From positions 52,756 to 116,755 of the forward strand of contig NZ_AOCN01000028.1 of NCBI RefSeq assembly GCF_000350525.1: a stretch of DNA of 64,000 bases. Direction: 5' to 3'. The notes under the pieces are model-generated. The model worked only from the letters and a program-made list of their open reading frames with translations. It was not told the origin of the DNA and searched no databases. Source of the stretch: Leucobacter salsicius M1-8. GTDB taxonomy: Bacteria; Actinomycetota; Actinomycetes; Actinomycetales; Microbacteriaceae. Of the stretch, positions 27,993 through 36,427 are shown piece by piece. Within the stretch, counting starts at the first letter, position 1. Every line of letters begins with the position of its first letter. The translations under genes were made by a program, and so were the position numbers.

Positions 27993-29786
27993 TCAATACT
28001 CCGTGGGAAGGGGAGTGAACTCCCCTGTGGAGGGCGGGATTTGGAACGTTCGAATAGTGGCCTCGGCCACTTCTCGGAAAGTGGTGAGCGCTGCGACGCC
28101 TCCGTCGCCAGCGGTGGGGTACGCAATCGATGTTACCGCGACGTACTGGGGATCGTCGGCAGGAAAGACCCCGGCGAAGCTGTGGACAAAGTCGCCGCGG
28201 TACCCGCCCTGGCCGTCCGACTGCTCGGCGGTGCCCGTTTTGCCCGCGATCCGGTAGCCCGGTATTGCCACGATGTCGTGGAACCAGCCCTGGTCAACCA
28301 CGGTTTCGAGCATCTGCATCACCTGGGCGGACGTGTCCTTACTGACGGCGGTCACGGTATCTGGCGCATCCGGTGTGGTGAGTTTGCCGTCGGCGGCTTC
28401 GCAGCCCTTCACCAGCGTCGGGGGCACCCGCACGCCTCCGTTCGCAATCGCCTGGTAGGCGCCCGCGGTCTGCACAATGGTGGAGGAAAGGCCCTGGCCG
28501 AAGGTGGTGTTGTAGGAGGTTTGGCGGTCCCACTGGTCGGGTGGATAAAGGAGTCCGGTGTCTTCCACCGGGAGCCCCGCAGTGGTGCCGACACCGATGC
28601 CGAAGCGCTGCAGGTAGTCATAACGAACGTCTGCGCTCAGCTGTGTGCCCAGCATCGCGGTGCCCACGTTCGAGGACTGCGTCAGGATCCCGGTGAGCGT
28701 CCACGGCATGGGTGCGTGCGAGAACGAGTCACCAAAGCGGACCCCGGGCTCGGGCTCCAGGTAGTCGGGCGTCATGTTCTGGGTCGCGGGCGAGGCAATG
28801 CCCTGGTCGATGAGCGACGCCGCGGTGATCATCTTAAAGGTCGAGCCCGGCTCATACGGGGCCACAAAGGATCGCGCCTCGCGCTTCGCGGGATCGGAGG
28901 CGTCAACGTCGTTGGGGTCTACCGAACCGTCCTCAGCCACCGCGACGAGCTCCCCGGTCTTCACATTCATGACCACGGTGAGTCCCCAGGCGGCGCCCAC
29001 GTCCTGCACCTGCGCGTTGATCGACTGCTGCGCTTCCCACTGCAGGTCGCGGTCAATCGTGAGTTCGACGTCGCCGCCGTTGACGGCCTTGCGGGTCACC
29101 ACCACGCTTCCCGGCAGGGCGACGCCGTCGGCACTTCGCTCGTAGGTTTCCATGCCGTCGATACCGGTGAGGCAGTCCGTCTGGGAAACCTCGATGCCGG
29201 CCTGCGGTACCTGATCCACGCCTGAGAACCCGATGAGATTGCCGGCCACCGCCCCGTTCGGATAGGTGCGTTTGTGGTTGTACTCGAACGTTACCCACGG
29301 GATGTTGAGTGCCTTGAGCTTGTTGAGCTGCACCAGATCGATTGAGCGCTTGACGGAGGCGAAGTCCGACTTCTTGTCTTTGGCAAGCGCGTCGTCGACG
29401 ATCTTCTGAATCTCAGCGGCGGATTGCCCCGTCACTTTGCCGATCTGCGCGAACGCCTCGGCGGTCGTGACCTCGATCGTGCCTGCGCCGCGTTCAATAT
29501 CGGGGCCCCAGAACACGCCCCCGTTGAGGGTGGTGTTCTTAGGCGACAGATTGACGTCGTACCGCTCATCAGTCGTGGCGAGCACGACCCCGTTGCGGTC
29601 AACAATGTCGCCTCGCAGGCTGGGAACGGTGACCGGAACAGCACGCTTTGCGAGCGCATCTGAATTGAGTTCAGCGGCCGAGGCCACCTGCACGTCGACG
29701 AGGCGTACCAAGAACACCAGGCTCATGATGATGATGATCCCGAGTGCTACCGTGCGGCGCAGCCGATTGCCGCGTGCGCTCAGCAT
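27993..29786 (-). CDS. ftsI: Septal transpeptidase FtsI (penicillin-binding protein, class B)
   Basis: Class B penicillin-binding protein that cross-links septal peptidoglycan with FtsW. The 597-residue protein has a short basic N-terminus, one membrane segment (about 12-32), a dimerisation domain (SLRGDIVDRNGVVLATT near 55-70) and the transpeptidase domain. The SxxK box is EPGSTFKM, followed by SSN in QSSNVGTAM and KTG in AGKTGTAEQ. The ATG at 29786 is the first in-frame start after the ftsL stop and has no good ribosome-binding site of its own. A strong AGGAG upstream serves a seven-codon reading frame that overlaps this start. The stop lies 25 bases before the murE start. Confidence 0.94.
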   Translation of the reverse strand: MLSARGNRLRRTVALGIIIIMSLVFLVRLVDVQVASAAELNSDALAKRAVPVTVPSLRGDIVDRNGVVLATTDERYDVNLSPKNTTLNGGVFWGPDIERGAGTIEVTTAEAFAQIGKVTGQSAAEIQKIVDDALAKDKKSDFASVKRSIDLVQLNKLKALNIPWVTFEYNHKRTYPNGAVAGNLIGFSGVDQVPQAGIEVSQTDCLTGIDGMETYERSADGVALPGSVVVTRKAVNGGDVELTIDRDLQWEAQQSINAQVQDVGAAWGLTVVMNVKTGELVAVAEDGSVDPNDVDASDPAKREARSFVAPYEPGSTFKMITAASLIDQGIASPATQNMTPDYLEPEPGVRFGDSFSHAPMPWTLTGILTQSSNVGTAMLGTQLSADVRYDYLQRFGIGVGTTAGLPVEDTGLLYPPDQWDRQTSYNTTFGQGLSSTIVQTAGAYQAIANGGVRVPPTLVKGCEAADGKLTTPDAPDTVTAVSKDTSAQVMQMLETVVDQGWFHDIVAIPGYRIAGKTGTAEQSDGQGGYRGDFVHSFAGVFPADDPQYVAVTSIAYPTAGDGGVAALTTFREVAEATIRTFQIPPSTGEFTPLPTEY

Positions 29787-29800
29787 CCCGTTGTTCCCAT
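29780..29800 (-). other. Possible seven-codon upstream reading frame at the ftsI start
   Basis: On the minus strand AGGAG is followed, 8 bases later, by ATG GGA ACA ACG GGA TGC TGA, which encodes MGTTGC. The ATG of ftsI lies within the last bases of this frame. Ribosomes loaded by the strong site could finish the mini-frame and restart at ftsI. Whether it is translated is unknown. Confidence 0.35.
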
Positions 29801-29811
29801 TCGTGCGTCTC

Positions 29812-30390
29812 CTAGTGGGTGTTCGGGGCAGGCAACTTGCCCTTCCACCGTACTGGCGCGGCACTCGATGCAGCCTGAGTATTCGCGCCTCGGGGCACGA
29901 GGAGGCCCTCAGCGTCTACGACGGGCATTGCGTCGAGGGAGGAGTTAGGAACGATGTTGCCGCGCGGGTCGCTCGTCACCGATTCCAGGGCCCCGAGCAC
30001 GACACCATCGCTCAGCCGGAGGGTAGCGGGACGAGCGTTCTGCACCATCCCCAGCGCGGCGGCGTTCTCAGCAAGGTTCTGGGGCGAGGAGAGCTTGCCG
30101 ACGTTCTGCGACAGCACGCGCTCCACGCGGCTCAGATCCCGCTGCTCCACCTCAAGTGCGCGCGCCTCGTACGCCCCCTGAGAGATGGCGATACTGAGGC
30201 CCAGCTGTGTCGCGAGAATCACGAGAACCACGCCCACTGCGACGAGGGAAGCCACGACCGGGCTGCGGCCCAGCTTGCGTCGCGCGGCGGGTGCAAGCCG
30301 CAAGTGGCGCGGCTGTGACTGCTCGTCACTCAGCGGTCCCGGCGAGACCGAACTGGAAATGCGCTGGATCGTGGCGGTCTGCGCACTCAT
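29812..30390 (-). CDS. ftsL: FtsL-like divisome protein
   Basis: Small bitopic division protein expected to bind FtsQ and FtsB and to activate FtsWI. The 192-residue product has a basic cytoplasmic start, one membrane segment (about 45-67), and a coiled coil ([20 protein letters not shown]) leading to [15 protein letters not shown], the pattern seen in actinobacterial FtsL. The tail of about 85 residues is low complexity. Sequence similarity is weak in this family, so the call rests on topology and position between rsmH and ftsI. The ATG overlaps the rsmH stop (ATGA). Confidence 0.85.
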   Translation of the reverse strand: MSAQTATIQRISSSVSPGPLSDEQSQPRHLRLAPAARRKLGRSPVVASLVAVGVVLVILATQLGLSIAISQGAYEARALEVEQRDLSRVERVLSQNVGKLSSPQNLAENAAALGMVQNARPATLRLSDGVVLGALESVTSDPRGNIVPNSSLDAMPVVDAEGLLVPRGANTQAASSAAPVRWKGKLPAPNTH

Positions 30391-31358
30391 TGGGTGTCCC
30401 GCAGCCGCTCTGCGGCGCGCAGCCGGACAGGGATGGCGCGCGGGTTGCGGGCGCGCTCTTCTTCGTTCGCAAGCTCGGCACCGCGGGTGAGGAGCTTAAA
30501 CTCGGGTCGATGCTCGGGGAGCTCAACCGGCAGCCCGGCTGGAGCGGTGGACTTGCTGCGCCGCACGAGCTCACGCTTGATCGCACGGTCCTCGAGGGAC
30601 TGGTACGACATTACGACCGCCCGCCCGCCGACCTTGAGGGCCCCCAGTGCCGCGGGAATTGCGCGCTCAAGCACCGTGAGTTCGCCGTTGATCTCGATCC
30701 GGAGCGCTTGAAACACGCGCTTCGCCGGGTGACGCTGGTCGCGCACTGCCGCGGGGGTGGCCTCTTGGAGCACATCGACCAGCTGGCCGCTCCGTGTGAT
30801 CGGCTGCTCGTTCCGTGCCGCGATGATGGCGCGGGCGTATCTGCCGGCAAGGGGTTCCTCGCCGTAGCGCTCAAAGATCGCGCGGAGGCGTCCTTCGCTC
30901 GCGCTCGCGATCACATCGGCGGCTGTTTCACCACGCGTCTGATCCATGCGCATATCGAGCGGTGCATCTTGAGCGTATGCGAAGCCCCGGTCGGCATCGT
31001 CCAGCTGCAGCGAGGACACGCCCAGGTCGAAGAGCACGCCGTCGACTCGGGGGAAACCCGCGTCTGCGACCGCTTCTGCGATCTCGTCGTACACGGCGTG
31101 CACGCGAATCGCACGGTCGCCAAAGCGTTTCAGTCGCTCCCCCGCAAGCCCGAGGGCCTCGGTGTCGCGGTCAAGCCCGATAAGGGTCAGGCCGGGGTGC
31201 GCCGCCAACAGAGCCTCGCTGTGCCCGCCCATTCCGAGGGTGGCGTCAACGACCACCGCGCCGTCGCGCGAGGCGACCGGAGCGAGCAGCTCGAGGCACC
31301 GCTCGAGTAGTACGGGAGTGTGCAGCGCACTCGGATCCCTAGTTTCGTGTGTGGTCAT
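30387..31358 (-). CDS. rsmH: 16S rRNA (cytosine(1402)-N(4))-methyltransferase
   Basis: Methylates the N4 of C1402 in 16S rRNA using S-adenosylmethionine (formerly MraW). The 323-residue protein shows [13 protein letters not shown] at residue 13, the SAM motif [37 protein letters not shown], the APLDMRMD segment and the late [13 protein letters not shown]. The ATG at 31358 follows GGGA, 11 bases past the mraZ stop. mraZ-rsmH at the head of the dcw cluster is the normal order. Confidence 0.96.
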   Translation of the reverse strand: MTTHETRDPSALHTPVLLERCLELLAPVASRDGAVVVDATLGMGGHSEALLAAHPGLTLIGLDRDTEALGLAGERLKRFGDRAIRVHAVYDEIAEAVADAGFPRVDGVLFDLGVSSLQLDDADRGFAYAQDAPLDMRMDQTRGETAADVIASASEGRLRAIFERYGEEPLAGRYARAIIAARNEQPITRSGQLVDVLQEATPAAVRDQRHPAKRVFQALRIEINGELTVLERAIPAALGALKVGGRAVVMSYQSLEDRAIKRELVRRSKSTAPAGLPVELPEHRPEFKLLTRGAELANEEERARNPRAIPVRLRAAERLRDTQ

Positions 31359-31369
31359 GTGGTCCCGGG

Positions 31370-31801
31370 CTAGAACAGTCCCGGAATCACCTCCTCCTCG
31401 ATCGCGGCGAATGCCGCCTCTTGCTCACTCAGGTATCGCTGCCAGGCTTCGGCATCCCAAATTTCGGCTCGGGATCCCGCTCCGATCACGGCGAGCTCGC
31501 GGTCAAGCCCTGCGTACTCACGCAGCGCTTGCGGAATAGTGACTCGGTGCTGCTTGTCTGGTGTCTCGGCGTGAGCACCAGAAAGGAACACGCGCATGTA
31601 GTCGCGCACCTGCTTCGAGGAAACAGGTGCAAGTCGCACACGCTCGTGCATTTCTGCGAAGTCGCCCTCGCTAAACACGTAGAGACAGCGTTCCTGACCA
31701 CGGGTGATCACGAGCCCCTCGGCGAGTTCCCCGCGAAACTTCGCGGGGAGTATCAGTCGCCCTTTCTCGTCGAGCCGGGGCGTAAAGGTTCCAAGTAACA
31801 C
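31370..31801 (-). CDS. mraZ: Transcriptional regulator MraZ
   Basis: DNA-binding regulator of the dcw operon with two SpoVT/AbrB-like repeats, forming ring-shaped oligomers. The 143-residue protein begins [20 protein letters not shown], with a second copy around [18 protein letters not shown]. The GTG at 31801 is chosen because it gives the family start and length (143) and has GGGAGG just upstream. An ATG four codons earlier (31813) is possible but lacks a ribosome-binding site. The operator with four TGG repeats at 31841-31873 suggests that it represses its own operon, as known in other bacteria. Confidence 0.94.
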   Translation of the reverse strand: MLLGTFTPRLDEKGRLILPAKFRGELAEGLVITRGQERCLYVFSEGDFAEMHERVRLAPVSSKQVRDYMRVFLSGAHAETPDKQHRVTIPQALREYAGLDRELAVIGAGSRAEIWDAEAWQRYLSEQEAAFAAIEEEVIPGLF

Positions 31802-31832
31802 GGATCCTCCCATCGGCTCGACTTGGATTCAC

Positions 31833-31838
31833 ACATTA
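31833..31838 (-). promoter_or_regulatory. Candidate mraZ promoter -10 (TAATGT)
   Basis: Minus-strand TAATGT lies immediately next to the last TGG repeat of the operator and about 31 bases before the mraZ GTG. Bound MraZ would cover the promoter region, which fits repression. The -35 would lie inside the repeat array. Confidence 0.4.
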
Positions 31839-31840
31839 CT

Positions 31841-31873
31841 CCACTTTCATCCACTTCACGCCAAATTTCACCA
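31841..31873 (-). promoter_or_regulatory. MraZ operator: four TGG repeats with 10-bp period
   Basis: On the plus strand CCA occurs at 31841, 31851, 31861 and 31871, exactly 10 bp apart; on the coding strand these are TGGNN-N5 direct repeats. MraZ is known to bind three or four TGGGN repeats with this spacing upstream of mraZ. The third G is not kept here. The gap 31802-32162 otherwise holds this control region, about 200 bases without any recognised feature (31880-32090) and a terminator. Confidence 0.75.
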
Positions 31874-32093
31874 ACATTCGCACACTATCGCGCGCGCGGC
31901 CGCGCAAAGCGGCCGCATGCCGCCTCACTGGCCGCCCCGGATTCACCCCAACTTCCGCATAATTCAGCGGATCACGTACGAAACAAGGGCTCGGGGAGGG
32001 AAAGGGAGCGCCAGGGACACGCGAGTGGAGGAAGACCCGTGCCGGTGCAGCCCCGCCGACAATTCAATGCACACGCGAGTTTTGGGCACGAAA

Positions 32094-32124
32094 AAGGGCC
32101 GCGGTGCAGTGCACCGCGACCCTT
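32094..32124 (-). terminator. Intrinsic terminator after the DUF3040 gene
   Basis: AAGGG.CGCGGTGCA pairs with TGCACCGCG.CCCTT (one mismatch) and is followed on the minus strand by CTTTTTCG. It lies 39 bases past the stop of the DUF3040 gene and shields mraZ from upstream readthrough. Confidence 0.75.
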
Positions 32125-32162
32125 AAGCCTTCGTCTTCGAGGAGTACTCGCTCAGCGACCGT

Positions 32163-32552
32163 CTAGCGGTCGCCCTCCATTCGCTCATCCCAGCGTCGCT
32201 CCATGCGCTCACTGAATGACTCGCGCGGAGTACGCTCCTTGTGCGAGCCGCCCGATTTCCCGGTCGGCCGCGCAGAGGGCTCAGCTGAGTCAGCCGCGCC
32301 CGGGGTGAACATCAGCAACACCCCTCCCAGCATCGCTGCAAAGCCGATGAGCCCGAGCCACAGCTGCTGTGCAGCGACTCCTCCCACCAGCACACCAATG
32401 CCCACTAGCGCGAGGATGATGCCCAGCACTAGCGATCGATAATTCACTCGGCGACGACTGCCCGAGGCCGTTTGCATAACGTCGGCCTCGCTTTGATAGA
32501 GCCCTCGCTCCATCTCGTCAAGCAGCCGCTGCTCGTGTTCTGACAGCGCCAT
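32163..32552 (-). CDS. DUF3040 domain membrane protein
   Basis: A 129-residue protein that begins MALSEHEQRLLDEMERGLYQ, the hallmark of DUF3040. Two hydrophobic segments (about 43-62 and 68-85) and a charged, disordered tail rich in Arg, Glu and Ser follow. The function is unknown; in actinobacteria such genes lie next to the dcw cluster. The ATG at 32552 follows GGGAGGG with a spacing of 5. It is divergent from the polyprenyl synthetase gene and has its own terminator. The frame continues upstream to 32909 but only antisense to that gene. Confidence 0.9.
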   Translation of the reverse strand: MALSEHEQRLLDEMERGLYQSEADVMQTASGSRRRVNYRSLVLGIILALVGIGVLVGGVAAQQLWLGLIGFAAMLGGVLLMFTPGAADSAEPSARPTGKSGGSHKERTPRESFSERMERRWDERMEGDR

Positions 32553-32612
32553 GACGACCCTCCCGACCGTGACAATATTTTCTATGTACAGTCTACGTTG
32601 CTCGCGCCGAAG

Positions 32613-32618
32613 TAGGCT
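32613..32618 (+). promoter_or_regulatory. Candidate -10 of polyprenyl synthetase gene, leaderless layout
   Basis: TAGGCT ends exactly six bases before the GTG at 32625, and no Shine-Dalgarno sequence is present. This suggests that the mRNA starts at the initiation codon. Confidence 0.45.
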
Positions 32619-32624
32619 AGCTGC

Positions 32625-33722
32625 GTGCACGAAACGACTCGACTCGCAGGGCTTCTTCAGGAGCGCATTAACGACACGCTGGAGCAACATCGCGTAGCTC
32701 TCGCCCCTCTCGGCCCAGATGCCGCCGCCATGCTCGATGAGGCATCTCAATTTTTGCAGGGCGGCAAGCGGTTCCGCGCCCAGTTTGCACTCCTCGGCTA
32801 CCGTGCCGTACAGCCGCTCGATGTTGCCGGCGAGGTGGACGCCGAGTTCGGTGCAATTCTCGATGCGGCCTGTGCTCTCGAGCTGTTTCACGCCGCGGCG
32901 CTCATTCACGATGACATCATTGACCGCTCGGACACGCGACGCGGTCGTCCGTCAACCCACCGCAGCTTTGCGGCCCGCCACCGGGACGGGGGCCTCAGGG
33001 GCGATCCCGATCACTTCGGCGTCGCCTCAGCGCTACTCGTCGGCGACCTGCTGCAGTCGTGGGCCGACGAGCTCATGCAGGCCGCCTGCGCAGCCGTCGA
33101 CCGGGAGCGCGGCGACCGCGCGCGCACCCACTTCAACAGAATGCGCAGCGAGGTAGCGCTCGGCCAGTACCTCGATGTGCTGGAAGAGCAGCAGCCCAGC
33201 TTTGCTGACCACAACGAGCAGCTCGAACGCTCCACTCGGGTGCTGGTGTACAAGTCTGCGAAGTATAGTGTCGAGGCCCCGATGCTCGTGGGTGCCGCTC
33301 TCGCGGGCGCGCAGGCCGAGCACGAGGCACCCCTGGCCGCCTTCGGCTTACCGGTGGGCGTAGCGTTCCAGCTGCGCGACGATCTCCTGGGCGTGTTTGG
33401 CAATGAGCAGGTGACCGGCAAGCCCTCGGGCGACGATCTTATTGAGGGCAAGCGCACGGTGCTCGTGACGCTAACCCGTGACACGCTGCCACAGACACAG
33501 CGCAACATCTTTGATGACATGCTCGGCACCGACCTCGACGAGGAGGAGGTGCGCATGCTGCAGCGCACGATTCGCGACAGCGGTGCCGTCGAAGAGCTCG
33601 AAACCATGATTACGCGCAACGTCGATCGCGCGGTGACCGCTCTCAAGGGCGCGCCGATCCGGCCCGATGCCGCGCACCTCCTGGCGCAGCTGGCCGAGCG
33701 CGCTGCGCAGCGCAGCGCCTAG
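32625..33722 (+). CDS. Polyprenyl (geranylgeranyl-type) diphosphate synthase
   Basis: Class I trans-prenyltransferase that elongates allylic diphosphates with IPP to C20 or longer chains. The 365-residue protein has GGKRFRAQ (residues 46-53), the first Asp-rich motif DDIID near 104, and GQYLDVLEEQ. The second Asp-rich region is QLRDDLLGVFGNEQVTGKPSGDDL, here in the DDLLG form common in actinobacterial IdsA proteins. Chain length cannot be read directly. The GTG at 32625 appears leaderless. Position next to an Rv2175c-like gene and a PASTA kinase matches M. tuberculosis idsA2 (Rv2173). It is convergent with the next gene. Confidence 0.92.
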   Translation: MHETTRLAGLLQERINDTLEQHRVALAPLGPDAAAMLDEASQFLQGGKRFRAQFALLGYRAVQPLDVAGEVDAEFGAILDAACALELFHAAALIHDDIIDRSDTRRGRPSTHRSFAARHRDGGLRGDPDHFGVASALLVGDLLQSWADELMQAACAAVDRERGDRARTHFNRMRSEVALGQYLDVLEEQQPSFADHNEQLERSTRVLVYKSAKYSVEAPMLVGAALAGAQAEHEAPLAAFGLPVGVAFQLRDDLLGVFGNEQVTGKPSGDDLIEGKRTVLVTLTRDTLPQTQRNIFDDMLGTDLDEEEVRMLQRTIRDSGAVEELETMITRNVDRAVTALKGAPIRPDAAHLLAQLAERAAQRSA

Positions 33723-33756
33723 CTCGCCCAGCAAAAACACCGCGCAGCAACATAAA

Positions 33757-33792
33757 ACGCCCGGGCTCTGGAATTTTCCAGAGCCCGGGCGT
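33757..33792. terminator. Strong bidirectional terminator hairpin
   Basis: A perfect 17-bp stem (ACGCCCGGGCTCTGGAA and its complement, loop TT) lies between the convergent polyprenyl synthetase and Rv2175c-like genes, 34 and 20 bases from their stop codons. AAAACG precedes it on the plus strand, giving a TTTT tail on the minus strand. Confidence 0.85.
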
Positions 33793-33812
33793 GATCCGGA
33801 TCGCGGCGGAGT

Positions 33813-34160
33813 CTAGAAGGCGAGAGCCTGGGTGGCGCGGCGAACGGCGGCCTTGTGGCCGCGCAGCAGTGAGTCGATCGGGCGTTCGCCGAGTTCCTCG
33901 TTGTTGCTCATGATCCAGTCGAACGCCTGCTCTTCTGAGAGGCCCGCGTCCAGCAGCACCAGAATGGTGCCGCGCAGGGCAGGCAGCGGTTCGTTGCCCT
34001 GTACGAACACAGCGGGGACGCTGAGCACGCCGTTGACGCGCACCGCTGCGAGGTAGTGATCCTCGATCAGGCGGTGGATTCGGCCGGGGGAAGCGTCGAA
34101 GAGCTCCACCAGATCGGCGATGGTGAGCATTTCGGTTTCTGAAGCGTTGCTGTCTGACAC
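33813..34160 (-). CDS. Rv2175c family DNA-binding protein
   Basis: A 115-residue winged-helix-type DNA-binding protein. It has an N-terminal HTH (LTIADLVELFDASPGRIHRLIED, split here for length, residues 11-34), then AAVRVNGVLSVPAVFVQG and a C-terminal domain with RGTILVLLDAGLSEEQAFDWI. In M. tuberculosis the homologue Rv2175c is phosphorylated by the adjacent kinase PknL on an N-terminal Thr. Here the gene is also next to a Ser/Thr kinase, and the N-terminus has Thr residues (ASETEM, LTIAD). The GTG at 34160 removes a spurious 12-residue extension. It is divergent from the kinase, with a 131-base gap. Confidence 0.9.
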   Translation of the reverse strand: MSDSNASETEMLTIADLVELFDASPGRIHRLIEDHYLAAVRVNGVLSVPAVFVQGNEPLPALRGTILVLLDAGLSEEQAFDWIMSNNEELGERPIDSLLRGHKAAVRRATQALAF

Positions 34161-34279
34161 GCCCCCAACTCTGCCAGGGCGGGCGTACCCGCGCAATCGG
34201 CAGGCCGAAAAGATCCGCTGAGAATGTCCGATTCCGATGGGCTGCGGCGCGCGCCGGGCGCGAGGTCAAGTTTGTTTCG

Positions 34280-34285
34280 TAGACT
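34280..34285 (+). promoter_or_regulatory. Candidate -10 of the PASTA kinase gene, leaderless layout
   Basis: TAGACT ends six bases before the GTG at 34292. No Shine-Dalgarno sequence lies between, so the transcript is probably leaderless. Confidence 0.45.
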
Positions 34286-34291
34286 CTTGGG

Positions 34292-36241
34292 GTGACCCAA
34301 GCGCCTACCGACCCGATGATCGGGCACACGCTCGACGGCCGTTACGCGATCCGGTCGCGCATCGCCCGTGGCGGCATGGCGATGGTGTACCTCGCCAATG
34401 ACCTGCGGTTGGAGCGTCGCGTCGCGGTCAAGATCATGCACGCGCACCTCGCCGACGACGAAAACTTTCGGCGCCGCTTCGATCAGGAGGCCCGCAGCGC
34501 GGCGCGGCTGTCCCACCCGAATCTGGTGAATGTCTTCGACCAGGGTTTCGACGCCGATCGCAACTATCTCGTGATGGAGTATCTGCCCAGCATCACGCTG
34601 CGCGATCTCCTCAAGCAGCAGCACTCGCTCACGCGCGAGCAGACGCTCGAAATCAGTGAAGCAATTCTCGCGGGACTGTCGGCCGCACATCACGCGGGCA
34701 TTGTGCACCGCGATCTGAAGCCCGAGAACGTACTACTTGCCGACGACGGGCGCATCAAGCTGGGCGACTTCGGCCTGGCCCGGTCGGTGAGTGCCAACAC
34801 CACAACGGGGCAGGCGCTGCTCGGCACGATTGCGTATCTCTCCCCCGAGCTCGTCACGCGCGGCATCGCGGGCGCGCGTAGCGACCTCTACGCGTTCGGC
34901 ATCATGCTGTACGAAATGCTCACGGGGGTGCAACCGTTCACGGGCGAGCAGCCCATGCAGATCGCCTACCAGCATGCGCACTCCGATGTGCCGGTGCCCT
35001 CGCTCGTGAGCGATGAGTCCACTCCCGAGCTCGATGACTTTGTGCGGTGGCTGACTCGGCGCGACCCCGAGGACCGTCCCCTCGACGCGGGTGCCGCACT
35101 CGTGCAGGTGCGCGCCATTATTGACGGCACGGCGACGGCAATCGCGCCCCCCGCCGCCACGACGGTGCTTCCCAGCCTCGCCGCAACCACGAGGTTCACC
35201 CCCTCGACGGCGGTGCTGGACGACGCTCAACTCGATGCGCTCGCCGGAAGCCCCGGTGACACCACCACGCTTGATGCTGGCGAGTCCGAAGCCGCCGAGA
35301 CCCCCATCGACCGCGCTGCCGACGCCGCGCACCGCCGCAAGCGACGCGGCCTGTGGCTCGCGGCGATCGCGGTGGTCGCGATCGCCTTGGCTGCTGGCGC
35401 GGGCTGGTGGTTTGGGCAGGGACCCGGATCCCAGGCCACGGTGCCCGATGTGGCCGGCGCGAGCATCGAGGAAGCCCTCACCACCCTGAGCGCCATGGAT
35501 CTGACGGGCGAGGTCACCCAGTGCTCGAGCCTCGATATCGAGGTGGGTTTGGCGGTGAATACCGATCCCGAGGCCGGATCGCGGGTCGACCGGGGCACTA
35601 CCGTGCAGCTGTGCGAATCCTCGGGGCCCGAGTTGTTGAGCGTCCCCACCCTGGTCGGGTTGTCACAGGACGATGCTCAGACCGAGATCGAGCGCGCTCG
35701 CTTCACCTTCGGCTCGGTGGTAGAGGAACGCTTCTCAAGCGAGGAGGCGGGCCTCGTGCTCGCGGCCCTCGGTGAGAACGGTGAACCGCTCGGTGAGACG
35801 TACCCCGAACAGGGCACAGTGGACCTCGTCGTCTCGGCGGGTGCACTCCCCGATGTGGTCGGCCAGAAGCAGGGCAAGGCCACGGCGACACTCAAGTCCG
35901 CCGGGCTCATCGTCGACGAGGCACAGATCGGTGAGGCTCACGACCCCGAGATCCCCAAGGGCAGCGTGATCGCGGTCGTGTACACGACCGACCCGGTGCG
36001 CCCCGGCGACACCGTCGGGCTGACCGTGTCGATCGGCCCCGAGCTGTTCCCTGTGCCGGACGTCGCAGGGATGGGTTTGCAGGAGGCGATGGATGCGCTC
36101 GCGGCGGCGGGCTTCGCCCCAACCACCCTCGTGCCCGATGCCCTACGCAACCTGGCGAAGGCGACCGGCACCGACCCGGAGGCCGGCGCCGAGCTCCCCG
36201 CGGGCGCCGAGATTCGCGTCAAGAGCACCATCTCGCTCTAG
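34292..36241 (+). CDS. PASTA-domain Ser/Thr protein kinase (PknL-like position)
   Basis: Membrane receptor kinase that senses peptidoglycan fragments or lipid II and phosphorylates division and metabolic proteins. The 649-residue protein has a Hanks kinase domain (residues 14-278) with a Gly-rich loop (IARGGMAMVYLA), Lys47, the catalytic loop HRDLKPEN (139-146) and DFG (159-161). The activation loop holds several Thr (SANTTTGQALLGTIAYLSPE). A juxtamembrane linker, one membrane segment (354-374) and four PASTA repeats (about 382-649) follow. The genomic place is that of M. tuberculosis pknL, although that protein lacks PASTA domains. Likely targets in this window are the Rv2175c-like protein, GarA and DivIVA. 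The start is GTG at 34292. Confidence 0.94.
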   Translation: MTQAPTDPMIGHTLDGRYAIRSRIARGGMAMVYLANDLRLERRVAVKIMHAHLADDENFRRRFDQEARSAARLSHPNLVNVFDQGFDADRNYLVMEYLPSITLRDLLKQQHSLTREQTLEISEAILAGLSAAHHAGIVHRDLKPENVLLADDGRIKLGDFGLARSVSANTTTGQALLGTIAYLSPELVTRGIAGARSDLYAFGIMLYEMLTGVQPFTGEQPMQIAYQHAHSDVPVPSLVSDESTPELDDFVRWLTRRDPEDRPLDAGAALVQVRAIIDGTATAIAPPAATTVLPSLAATTRFTPSTAVLDDAQLDALAGSPGDTTTLDAGESEAAETPIDRAADAAHRRKRRGLWLAAIAVVAIALAAGAGWWFGQGPGSQATVPDVAGASIEEALTTLSAMDLTGEVTQCSSLDIEVGLAVNTDPEAGSRVDRGTTVQLCESSGPELLSVPTLVGLSQDDAQTEIERARFTFGSVVEERFSSEEAGLVLAALGENGEPLGETYPEQGTVDLVVSAGALPDVVGQKQGKATATLKSAGLIVDEAQIGEAHDPEIPKGSVIAVVYTTDPVRPGDTVGLTVSIGPELFPVPDVAGMGLQEAMDALAAAGFAPTTLVPDALRNLAKATGTDPEAGAELPAGAEIRVKSTISL

Positions 36242-36301
36242 CGTGGCGCACCCGTCACGGCCACCACCCGTAGGCTCCTGTCACCGAGGAACACAAAAGC
36301 G

Positions 36302-36404
36302 GCGAGGGGTGTGCCCCTGCCGCCCGCGCTTCGGGGCCGCGTGGCGCGAAGCGACACGCGGGGGTACCCCGTTCTTAAGCGGGCGGCGGGGGCACACCCC
36401 TCGC
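36302..36404. terminator. Long nested inverted repeat between convergent genes
   Basis: Arms of 26 bases (36302-36327 and 36379-36404) are complementary at 25 positions, the exception being a possible G-T pair. The 51-base centre holds further pairings: CCGCGTG with CACGCGG and GCTTCG with CGAAGC, plus the palindrome GGGGTACCCC. It lies between the 3' ends of the kinase gene and aroG, so it probably ends both transcripts. It is far larger than a usual terminator. Confidence 0.7.
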
Positions 36405-36427
36405 CGCGTCCAGCCGGTGCAGACGAT

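Noticed and set aside
34067..34708. Minus-strand frame extending over the kinase start
   Set aside because: It runs antisense through the kinase domain and shares only a few codons with the Rv2175c-like gene in another frame.
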